This document shows, one piece after another, positions 17,742 through 25,693 of a stretch of DNA of 55,710 bases. The DNA comes from CAYVFC01 sp964450715. Lineage in GTDB: Bacteria > Myxococcota_A > Polyangia > Polyangiales > JAFGIB01. Location of the stretch: NCBI GenBank assembly GCA_964450715.1, contig CAYVFC010000044.1, forward strand, positions 1-55,710, in the 5' to 3' direction. Positions within the stretch are counted from its first letter, which is position 1; the number at the start of each line of letters is the position of its first letter. The notes under the pieces are model-generated. The model did not search any database and had not been told where the DNA came from. It saw nothing but the letters and a program-made list of their open reading frames with translations. The position numbers and the translations under genes are program-made.

Positions 17742-18531
17742 TTATTACTCCTATCTGTACCTTCTGGAGCCGAGCCAGTTCAGTTGACTGCCCGTTTCTA
17801 GCATACGCTCCCCAAGGCCGCTCCCTCTTTTCGTGTTTCATCCGCGCAATTCTTCCGATAGAAGAGTGGCGCTTCCGTGGATCATAAGACCTTTCCACAT
17901 ACCTAAACACCTTCATGCGGCCCTGTCGACAAGTTCGGCATCGGTATCTGGCGAGCTACTCTCACTCCAGAGAGGCGTAGACTCTTTCTCACATCGCGTA
18001 TTCGTAGCACTCGCTAACCTTACCCTTCGACGAACTCACACCGTTCTGCCGACAGCGCTCGCTAAACCCGTATTTTCTTCGGGCAGTCGCGTCGAAACGA
18101 TCGACGACGCAAAACTCCTGAAGCGCCCGCACCGGCATCCCGAACGCTTCGAGAACTAGCCCTTCGCTGACGCTGTTTACCATCGACCCTCCGACCATTC
18201 AGCCGCTCTAGCCTTCTAATACGATCCACCGAAGGAGAACACCTCCCTCCCAGATGCGGATGTAAGTGACATCCACCACCGATAGCTTATTTGGGCCGTT
18301 ACCGGCGAAGTTTCCTTCAACTCGGCTATAGAAGCTCAGCCCGTTCCTTTCTCTCGCGGTGATCCGGTGCCTCTATCGGTAGCTGACGCTATCTAGCCAT
18401 CCATCGACCCTTCTCTTGCAACGAAATGCCAGTCCACAAAACCCGCCCACCTTCATGGTCGCAACTTGGTCTAACCTCAAACGCCGCAACTCGAAGAGTC
18501 GCGCGCCGACTTAATGTTTACTCGAACAACT
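17742..18531. other. Intergenic region, 790 bases, no clear gene
   Basis: Lower-GC sequence between two minus-strand genes. The best frame (17989-18198, minus) reads MVNSVSEGLVLEAFGMPVRA, but has no homologue I recognise and no convincing ribosome binding site. It may contain decayed sequence and the promoter of the gene that starts at 17741. Confidence 0.4.
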
Positions 18532-19716
18532 CTATATTATCCACATATTGAATATCACCAACCCAATTGTCAGCAATCGCACTACAGACCCGCTTATTAG
18601 CTTATTCCTTTTACCATAGGCTCTTACCGCCTTTAGCCTTGCTATTGCCTCCCATACTACAATCGCTACGCCGCTTACCAGAAATCCCTTTACTCCTACG
18701 TACTGCACATCCCCACTCGTTAGATATGGGACTACGTCGTGCAATATCCCAACACTTGCGAACGTAGCAATGACCGCCGCGCTACCTGCAACGTGTTTTC
18801 TCTCGGCTTTTTGTTTTAGCCTTACCGCAACCGGGTAAAATACATATCTTCTAAACCACGACCCCACGTATGTGTTCCACCTTCCCCAGAAGTCTGCCGG
18901 ACTTCTAGCTAGAAATGGATATATATACCTTTCCGGAACGCTGTAGCCAATAGATCTCATAAGACCGACCTGAAAATGGGCCATACCCGAATGCAACCAA
19001 TAGACCGAGAAGAATATCACCGTTCCGCTCAATATTACGCTCTTATAGTCTCCACCAAACTCGGCACTTATTCCTAACGAGTGAACGCCCTTGCCCGACA
19101 ACATTACGGCCGTCTTTCCCAGCAACGTCAAAGCAACACCCGCTCCCATTCTTCCTACAACGCTCGCCCCCGACCAGCCGCCTTCCTTTCTACGACCCCT
19201 TTTCGTATAAACCAACGTCGGATCTACGAGGACGAAGAACAAACACTCATTAATTCCCTTCCTACGAACAGCTCTCTTCGCCTCTACACAGAAGCTATAT
19301 GAAGACAGTGCGAACATCGTCCCGATAAAGGGCAGACCTGCTCTTGACTGCGGGATGTAAAACGCAGGGATAACAACGAACACGAAGAATATAATAACGA
19401 ATACAACGTCCTTTCCTACCTTTTCTTTTGAGTACCACCTACTTATCCAATGCACCAATACCGCGCAACAAAAGAAATACGACAGGCCAAGGCTACCGAT
19501 TAGCACACCCTCTATGTATTCCGGCCTTGGCCCGCCAAGGACCGCCACGCCCCCAATATACCCCCCCACAACGACCATTTTCTTCCTTGCGACTATTCCT
19601 TTTGATCCTACTACGAATAGAACGTACGGCACCGAATAGAACAGTATCGTTTCAAACGCGTACCCGATACCTCTACCGATCAGGTGTGCTATTTCCACGA
19701 ATACTTCCCCTATCAC
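18532..19716 (-). CDS. MBOAT-family membrane-bound O-acyltransferase
   Basis: A 394-aa polytopic membrane protein with about ten hydrophobic segments. SPADFWGRWNTYVGSWF followed by RRYVFYPV is the MBOAT signature, and the candidate catalytic His is residue 326 in GILHD. MBOAT enzymes (AlgI, DltB, PatA types) move acyl groups across or within the membrane onto alginate, teichoic acid, peptidoglycan or lipid-linked sugars. Its start overlaps the end of the upstream parvulin-like gene by four bases, so the two are translationally coupled. The codon use (many ATA, AGA and AGG) and low GC differ strongly from the core genes. The acyl acceptor is unknown. Confidence 0.85.
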   Translation of the reverse strand: MIGEVFVEIAHLIGRGIGYAFETILFYSVPYVLFVVGSKGIVARKKMVVVGGYIGGVAVLGGPRPEYIEGVLIGSLGLSYFFCCAVLVHWISRWYSKEKVGKDVVFVIIFFVFVVIPAFYIPQSRAGLPFIGTMFALSSYSFCVEAKRAVRRKGINECLFFVLVDPTLVYTKRGRRKEGGWSGASVVGRMGAGVALTLLGKTAVMLSGKGVHSLGISAEFGGDYKSVILSGTVIFFSVYWLHSGMAHFQVGLMRSIGYSVPERYIYPFLARSPADFWGRWNTYVGSWFRRYVFYPVAVRLKQKAERKHVAGSAAVIATFASVGILHDVVPYLTSGDVQYVGVKGFLVSGVAIVVWEAIARLKAVRAYGKRNKLISGSVVRLLTIGLVIFNMWII

Positions 19717-21320
19717 TCGCTATAATGTGGGATCGACATAGCCCATTCGGCGGCGTATTCCTTTGCCTTGCCATCAATATAGTCGTATGCCGATTCCCCG
19801 GCCACCTTCTTTATCTCCACTCTCGCCCGTCTCATTGCCTCGAGTCTTTCCTCTCCGGTCCCTTTCTCGAACACCTCTTCTAAGTCCTCGAATACCTTTT
19901 CAAGACGCCTTCCTCTCTCCCCGGCTAACAAAACAGCCGGCTTAACTAGACCCCGGATTTCCCTCATATAGCTCGCCAACGCGGCGCCGTCTGTAGCGTT
20001 ACTTACAATAAAGTCTATATCCGGAGCATTCGGGCTCGGTAGTGAGAACCTTATGTCATCATCTTTTTCGTACTCTGTCGGCGCCGCTTTCTTTATAATA
20101 CTCACTCGCCCGCGGGCGCACTCTTCTCGGCATATTTCGACGGGGTGAGCAACCACGTTTCCTACCTCGACTTGGTCTAACGCCAATTCTATTTCCGGTG
20201 TTTCCCGTCCGGATTCGAACTCGAAACGCCGTTTTGTGTCGTACGCTCGCGCACTAATCTCCTCGAACGCAACGGAGCCGTTATTAATATTCTCTAATAC
20301 TTCTTTCATCTTCGCGCGCGCGTCGGCCCTACTTTTTCCTTCGCGAGGCACGCTACCCTCGCGAAAGAACACAGCGATTTCCTTCCCGGAATATCTCCTT
20401 ATTTTTTTCAAAGGCTCTCTAAGAAATACTTGATAACCGATTCTAGTATCTACAGGTTGCGTAATTCCCCCAACCTCAATATCTCTTATTATGGCGAAGG
20501 CGTACCCCCAATTAGATGGACGGTAATTGTCTATCACGCCAATACTTCCTCGCGTAATCACGTCGGCGTGGTCCGAATACCTCTGTACCAAATCGCCAAA
20601 AAAGGGCGGGTTCGCCCTAGCCCTTTTCATAATTTCGACCGCGAGCCGATACGCCTCTTCCTTGCTTCTCTCTATTCCTCTTCTAAGGTTTTTTCCGTCG
20701 GCGCCAAGGTAACTTATCACTACTCGAGACGCCGCGACGCGTTCTCTCGGCGGCGGACTATCGAACTTGGTAATAATTAATCCTCGTTTAGTCTCAATTG
20801 GTCTGGATACCTCGCCGTATTCCAACGAAGAGATCGCGTCTAGCATAACGGCCGGCAACATATCCGCCCTTACCATACCGAGCGAACCCCCATTTTCCAC
20901 TAGCGTAAGATCGTCCGAATATTTTATGGCGTAGGCGGAGAACTCGGCGGGATTTTTCGATACTTTCGCGTAGATCTCGTTCGCTAGACTTATCGCCTTC
21001 GACCTCGAAATGCGGCCGCGGCTTGTCGGGGAGGGGATATGTAGAGGATAGTTCTCCCGTTCGAATGTCGACTGAGTATGTGTTACCAATATTACCGAGA
21101 TGTTTAGTAGCGTTGTATTCAGTTTTTCTCGAGCCAGCCGCCACCTACCCCGCGGGTACGGATTTACCGGAATACTCTTTTCTACACCGTCGACGGGTTT
21201 CCGCCTTGCTACGGATTCGGAACGGCTATAAAGAGAGGTTAGGCCCCGGACTTGGTAATGCGAAAAGTACAACGTCAATAACAGGCCTATAGATATGGCT
21301 AGTAGAACGCTAGTACGCAT
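19713..21320 (-). CDS. Membrane-anchored triple parvulin-like peptidyl-prolyl isomerase
   Basis: 535 aa from ATG 21320, chosen because GGAGG lies upstream and a membrane anchor (MRTSVLLAISIGLLL) starts there. An upstream frame adds 39 unconvincing residues. Three parvulin-like units follow: residues about 73-187 (ISVILV, FSAYAIKYSDD, NGGSLGMV, LEYGEVSRPIETKRG), about 199-302 (FFGDLVQRYSDH, RGSIG, GGITQPVDTRIG) and a degenerate third about 313-412 (VAFEEISARAYD, VEVGNVVAHPVE). A helical tail follows. Such proteins (PrsA/SurA-like) fold exported proteins in the periplasm. Four-base overlap with the MBOAT gene suggests it serves that enzyme or its exported partners, which is unusual. Confidence 0.8.
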   Translation of the reverse strand: MRTSVLLAISIGLLLTLYFSHYQVRGLTSLYSRSESVARRKPVDGVEKSIPVNPYPRGRWRLAREKLNTTLLNISVILVTHTQSTFERENYPLHIPSPTSRGRISRSKAISLANEIYAKVSKNPAEFSAYAIKYSDDLTLVENGGSLGMVRADMLPAVMLDAISSLEYGEVSRPIETKRGLIITKFDSPPPRERVAASRVVISYLGADGKNLRRGIERSKEEAYRLAVEIMKRARANPPFFGDLVQRYSDHADVITRGSIGVIDNYRPSNWGYAFAIIRDIEVGGITQPVDTRIGYQVFLREPLKKIRRYSGKEIAVFFREGSVPREGKSRADARAKMKEVLENINNGSVAFEEISARAYDTKRRFEFESGRETPEIELALDQVEVGNVVAHPVEICREECARGRVSIIKKAAPTEYEKDDDIRFSLPSPNAPDIDFIVSNATDGAALASYMREIRGLVKPAVLLAGERGRRLEKVFEDLEEVFEKGTGEERLEAMRRARVEIKKVAGESAYDYIDGKAKEYAAEWAMSIPHYSE

Positions 21321-22137
21321 AGAAAACGCCTCCAGAACTAAAACCCGAATATTTTTTGGACAGGTGGCAGCGCGTGCGTATTGTCGTAGATCGAAGAAGA
21401 GGGAAATTTGGCTAAGCGTTCTAATCGGCCATACCAAGAATAACCGAAGGCGATGCTATCGACGCCGGGGATGTATTTACATCCACGGTTGCGGTCTAGG
21501 ATTTCAAACGGGTAGCTTCGGAGCGGCCAGTCCCCCACTCACTGTCCTATGTCGTCTAGTAGACCGGCCGCGTTCCCTAGGCGGCTTCAAATAAAGTAAA
21601 ATAGACGACGCCTAGGTCTTTCGCGAAGCCGTTCTCATTTACCCAGAAGGCGAGCCTAGTGACGTTTCAGATCAGATGCGAAAAAAAGGATCTGAATGAT
21701 TGACCGGAGAATACGTTCTCGATAGACCGCGATATTTCCCTCCGACCTTCGAAGCAGGAGGCAAGCGTGTTCTGCATCCTTGGTTTACTCCGCTCGATGC
21801 CGGCCTTCGTCTGGAACTCTGCTCCTTCATCATTCTCTAGGCGGTGCCCACCTCCAGCGCCTCCTTGCCTTCTATTATCCCCTCGGCATGCGTGCATGAA
21901 ACTGGCCGGAATATAGCGTTCCTAATGCCCTGATTATCCCCGCGTAAACGGTTTGCGGCGATAGCTAAACATCGTTCTTTTATCCCTTCCCGTTCCGCTT
22001 TGCCGTAGACCCGCTTTTCCTTCTCTCTTCGCGTTAAAGAACCCGGCGGCGGCGATATAAAGTGGACTTCCGGAAGAAGTGCCACACTCCACTTCGACGC
22101 CGCCGGTACTAGATTGCGGAACGCCTTCTACACCGCT
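21321..22137. other. Intergenic region with possible decayed gene
   Basis: About 800 bases without a supported gene. On the minus strand two frames (21837-22085 and 21667-21897) overlap out of phase and carry hydrophilic protein-like sequence (MQNTLASCFEGRREISRSIE). This could be one frameshifted gene, but no family is recognised. The promoter of the parvulin gene should lie near its right end. Confidence 0.35.
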
Positions 22138-22491
22138 CTAGAAATTCCTACAATGCACTCTGTGCTGTTCGATATTCTGCGCTGTAATTCTGTAAACCGT
22201 ATTATAGTCTGTAAAACTTGTAGCATAGTAATCGTCGTCGTACTCCCAGGCCTGCCCCCGACATTTTACGGACGTGCCCTCTCCATCGTCGGTCCACGCT
22301 CCGAGTTTCTTATAGTCACTCGTCTGGACCAACGAACACCCGGTCTCAGTATCCAAAGCCACGCAGCTCGAAGTACCCACGGGCTCTCTGTCGCCATACG
22401 AGTCGGCCGCGAATGACGACACTGCGGGCAGGGCTAGCATTACTCCTAGAACGGCTGTCAACGCGATACATCTAATCATTGATTTACCCAT
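22138..22491 (-). CDS. Small secreted cysteine-containing protein
   Basis: 117 aa from ATG 22491, which has AAGGAGA seven bases upstream. A signal peptide of about 29 residues ends SSFAA and is followed by DSYGDREPVG. The mature part has four Cys, arranged for two disulfides (SSCVAL, TGCSLV, VKCRGQ and HRVHCRNF), and is rich in Asp and Tyr. It is likely periplasmic or secreted. No family is recognised. It stands alone between non-coding stretches. Confidence 0.75.
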   Translation of the reverse strand: MGKSMIRCIALTAVLGVMLALPAVSSFAADSYGDREPVGTSSCVALDTETGCSLVQTSDYKKLGAWTDDGEGTSVKCRGQAWEYDDDYYATSFTDYNTVYRITAQNIEQHRVHCRNF

Positions 22492-23044
22492 AACGTTCTC
22501 CTTCTTAGTTTCTTGTTCCAACTACCCTTTTTCTTATAACGTTTCTGTAGCAATACTTCTCTCTTTCTCGAAACGTAAAATAGCTATCCCCACCTCCCCT
22601 TTCAATAAGCATATTCTCCGGTTTCTACTTTTTTTCGCGGCATTTGTCCCGAAAGAAGTAGTGACGCCTAGTGAATTCGCACAGCGCGTCGACGTCCAAC
22701 CTAAAGTCGCTCTAGCAGAAGCCCCTTCTCGAACGTAAATTGCCGCGCTTCCTCGTCGGACGGAGCATTTCTTTCTAACGAGACAAATGTCGCACCGTTT
22801 TTTTCGCAGTTACAGGTTCAGGGGGGCGACATATGTCGCGGGCGCCTCCCGCTAGGCGGCGGACGCTTGGGTAGTCGTCGGCGAAATTGTTGCAGACGCA
22901 CCTCTCGTAAGCCTGCCGCGTTGGCTCGCTTGGGCCACGCAGCTGCGTTTCTTCGTGGAGTTACGGTGGTATTTTTGTTCGTTCGTTTTCCTCCTACTTT
23001 GGTGTTGCGTCGACCAAAACAATTCAAGCCAAGAGTTTGTCTTA
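22492..23044. other. Intergenic region, no gene seen
   Basis: AT-rich up to about 22800, then abruptly GC-rich from about 22820 where the decayed transposase region begins. No start codon and ribosome binding site combination is supported on either strand. Confidence 0.4.
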
Positions 23045-23290
23045 CTAGCATGAGAACCCAAGGCGCTCGCAGAGCGTAGCGGAGATGAGCCCCATCTTGT
23101 GCAACCGCTTCGGCAATTGCCCGAAAACGCTGCGCCGTTTGTGCTCCTGGCAGCGCTGCACTGCACGAAAGCCGGCGCCCGAAACGCTCGCGGATGCCCT
23201 TGCGAAGGGCCTTTTGCCGCCATCGATAGCGAACTGGGCGCCGACGCTGGTCGGTCAGCCCACGATCGTTCCCGTCGTCTAGCGAAAACG
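23045..23290 (-). pseudogene. Remnant of an IS256-family transposase
   Basis: Reading the minus strand from about 23240 down to a TAG at 23045, three frames give successive IS256-like pieces: FAIDGGK, then ALRKGIRERFG, then AVQRCQEHKRRSVFGQLPKR. These match in order the central part of IS256-type transposases (DG-K-LR-AI-E-FG then VQRCQVHK-RN-L--LPK). Two frameshifts and loss of the rest show it is a dead fragment. Its GC-rich composition differs from the flanks. Confidence 0.6.
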
Positions 23291-23427
23291 GCTTCGGCCG
23301 GATTCCGCGGCTTTCGTCTAAATATTGCTGCCATTCTTGCTTTACTCCTATGCGGTGTGTTAATAGTATCCGGAAGCGTCTTGCCGAAGTCGTTGTGCCA
23401 AACGGGGGGGCGGGATCCGGAGGTTGA

Positions 23428-24162
23428 ATGGAGCCCTTCAAATTTCGAAAAGCTCTGGTTATAGAAGACGACGAGCTTGTGGCGAAGTCTATCGCACGTA
23501 CGGTTACGTTTTTCGGAATACCGGTAGTCGATGTAGCCTACTCTCTGAAAGAGGGGCTGCCGAAAATCGATCGGCATATCGGACTAATAATTACTGACGT
23601 TTGCCTACCGGACGGCACCGGTGTTTCAGTCTTGGAGAGGGTTAGACGCCGACGGTCAAGAGCGGTAGTGATCGCCGTAAGCTGTCAAGCTAGCCGAGAT
23701 CAGATATTTGAGATGTGTTCGAGAGGGGTTGATGCGTATTTAGAAAAGCCTATTACCGCCTCGGATTTACGCGAATGCTTGGCATCGTTATCAGAGGAAG
23801 GTGAATGTATAGGAAGGTTGTGCGCTAACTACGTTGGCCGTATTAGCTTTCAAAAAGTAAAGAAGATAACGAGACGGAATATGTTCGTAGAGGCCTTGAA
23901 GTTATCGAACGGCAACAAGGCATCCGCTGCGAAGTTACTAGGTGTCGACCGGAAGTGCGTACAGAGGGCGGCAGAGGATTTCACTACGCAGTCCGTTGAC
24001 GGGGACACGACAATTCTGACTGCCGCGCCTGCCGGTGCTCTCGCGGACGTAGCCCTCTGCGAGGAGCGGACGGGATGGCGAACAAACGACGACCGCGGGG
24101 GAGGGATGGCGGCAAGCCAGGTCGGATCGGTGTCCGGGCAAAGAGCATCGAGAGGTAGGTAG
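23428..24162 (+). CDS. Response regulator with Fis-type HTH (RegA/ActR-like)
   Basis: A 244-aa two-component response regulator. GGAGG precedes ATG 23428. The receiver domain (about 6-125) has the acidic pocket EDDE at 13-16, phospho-acceptor Asp57 in IITDVCLPDGTG, Ser85 and Lys107 in LEKP. Residues about 151-185 are a Fis-like HTH (FVEALKLSNGNKASAAKLLG), so the layout is receiver plus Fis HTH without an AAA domain, as in RegA/PrrA/ActR. A tail of about 60 residues beyond the HTH is unusual and low-complexity; it may come from a shifted stop. No histidine kinase is nearby. A 14-base palindrome lies 14 bases after the stop. Confidence 0.85.
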   Translation: MEPFKFRKALVIEDDELVAKSIARTVTFFGIPVVDVAYSLKEGLPKIDRHIGLIITDVCLPDGTGVSVLERVRRRRSRAVVIAVSCQASRDQIFEMCSRGVDAYLEKPITASDLRECLASLSEEGECIGRLCANYVGRISFQKVKKITRRNMFVEALKLSNGNKASAAKLLGVDRKCVQRAAEDFTTQSVDGDTTILTAAPAGALADVALCEERTGWRTNDDRGGGMAASQVGSVSGQRASRGR

Positions 24163-24596
24163 GGCACTCGCGCTACGGTTTCGCGAAACCCCGGATGGGA
24201 GTTAATTGGTATCGTACGAAGGATATGGCCAGAATATTTCAGAAATTTCCTCAAGTTTTACCCGATGAGGAACCTTGATTCTAGATTGCGTTTCATTCTG
24301 CGCCGGAGATCCTAGCCGCGTTAGCCGCGCTCGGTATCGCGGTCCTCCCCGACCGCACGGTTATCACCCTCGTTTTCCGAACGGATACGGATCTCGTCGC
24401 CAATCCTGCATCACCCACTGACCGACTTCCCGGATGTTTAGGGGAAATTGGGCCCTCGGGACCGTTGATGATAATTTGCCTCATCTCTTCTATCGGCATC
24501 GCAGAGATTGCCCTAGAATCCCCATCTAGAACGCCGTTCGAGCCACTCCTAGAATTTACTCTCGCTCTTTCCTTTCCTTGTACAGGAGACAACTGG
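24163..24596. other. Intergenic region with a perfect palindrome
   Basis: Contains GGTTTCGCGAAACC at 24177-24190, a perfect 14-base palindrome that could be an operator or part of a terminator. An open minus-strand frame (24293-24592) has no recognised family or good start. The last bases form the leader of the lipoprotein gene starting at 24597. Confidence 0.45.
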
Positions 24597-25427
24597 ATGC
24601 CCTCTCTTACCTCAGTGAACTACTTGAAGAGGCTTCGGCACCCTACTTTCAGCATTCATCCCTCGGTTTTCGCTATCGCCGCCGCGCTGCTGGTAGTCTC
24701 TTCCTGCCGTAGCGAAAAGGAATGCGTGTCGCCGGCCTTCCGCGAATACCCCTACGGGAGTTCTTCTTTCAGCTTAGTGGTCCCTAAAGCGTGTACTATT
24801 ATCGACGCCGAGAAATATATCGAGGGCGCAATCAAAATCATCCCGCGTTTCGAATTCAATTTCACGGGAATCGAGTTGCCGCCAGGAGCGAAGTTCTATA
24901 CGAGAGTCCGAGGAGAAGCCTGCTGGCAAAGCCCTAACAAGATATGCAATCCTGACGAAGACTGGAAGAATCACCGTAAGAACAACTGTTCCGGACCCGA
25001 AGGAGGCAAAAGAGCTTGGGGGCTATGGTTATCCTATCTTCCGTACCGAACTTGTATTCTATCGGACACCGGTTGTTTCAAGCCTTCTTTTCGAACCCGA
25101 AACAACGAAGCATTCGCGAGTATCGTCGCTCCTTCCGAAGAAGACGGCGCTACTGCTTGGAGCAAGGTCAATCCTCTTCGTAAAACGATTACCTTCGTCA
25201 TACCAGAGGGAGCGTTTCCAGAAACCTGCAGCCCAACGAAGGATGTCCTCCGTTGTTCGGCAAGCGAAGAACCGAGCCCCCGAGGAGTGCCTTCGAGGTT
25301 GCTACAATATCGCGACAACGACGGGATGTACGAAGTGGATGTAGGTATTCGACTAAAAGACCTTCCCCAGAGTCATCCGTGGAGCAGATGGAATGCTGCC
25401 GCTCACCCTAAGTGTGAAGCGATATAG
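24597..25427 (+). CDS. Lipoprotein, hypothetical, cysteine-rich
   Basis: 276 aa from ATG 24597, which has AGGAGA eight bases upstream. A frame open to 24465 adds 44 residues before the signal and is not preferred. The signal region (about 20-38) ends in a lipobox (LLVVSSC). The mature part has at least eight Cys in pairs (EACWQSPNKIC, RTCILSDTGC, ETCSPTKDVLRC), suggesting disulfides and an oxidising location. No enzymatic motif or known family is seen. It converges on the carbamoyltransferase operon. Confidence 0.75.
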   Translation: MPSLTSVNYLKRLRHPTFSIHPSVFAIAAALLVVSSCRSEKECVSPAFREYPYGSSSFSLVVPKACTIIDAEKYIEGAIKIIPRFEFNFTGIELPPGAKFYTRVRGEACWQSPNKICNPDEDWKNHRKNNCSGPEGGKRAWGLWLSYLPYRTCILSDTGCFKPSFRTRNNEAFASIVAPSEEDGATAWSKVNPLRKTITFVIPEGAFPETCSPTKDVLRCSASEEPSPRGVPSRLLQYRDNDGMYEVDVGIRLKDLPQSHPWSRWNAAAHPKCEAI

Positions 25428-25518
25428 CGGAAATTGGAAACGCCCGTCTTCTTCGGATAGGACCCCCTTCCGCGCTCGACGTCAAATCGGAAGGACGCAT
25501 TATCAATACATCTCGGAT

Positions 25519-25683
25519 TTAGAAAAGCGTATATATTAGGGGCGTAGCGCTCCCGCCAAGCGCGACTATAGCCGCTACGAATAGAATTATAACAGCAATT
25601 GGTACCACCCACCATGCTTTGTTCGCAGCAGCGAATTCGCCAAGCTCCTTTATCAGAGAAATCAGGTGACGCAGACGTTTCAA
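25519..25683 (-). CDS. DUF5989-family small membrane protein
   Basis: A 54-aa protein starting at TTG 25683, with AGAGGTG upstream. It begins MKRLRHLISLIKELGEFAAA, then NKAWWVVPIAVII, one membrane segment and the end LGGSATPLIYTLF. This is the recognisable pattern of DUF5989 proteins, about 50 aa, with conserved E-x2-EF, KxWW and a C-terminal hydrophobic segment. The family is typically encoded beside carbamoyltransferases and SxtJ-like proteins, as here: its start is 10 bases after the carbamoyltransferase stop. The TTG start and small size make it easy to miss. Function is unknown; a small membrane subunit or anchor for the carbamoyltransferase is a reasonable inference. Confidence 0.85.
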   Translation of the reverse strand: MKRLRHLISLIKELGEFAAANKAWWVVPIAVIILFVAAIVALGGSATPLIYTLF

Positions 25684-25693
25684 GGCACACCTC

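Noticed and set aside
22852..23577. 241-aa minus-strand frame
   Set aside because: Low-complexity mix over the IS256 remnant and the start of the response regulator gene; no single frame is conserved.
24293..24592. 99-aa minus-strand frame between the response regulator and lipoprotein genes
   Set aside because: No ribosome site, no recognised family; overlaps the leader of the lipoprotein gene.
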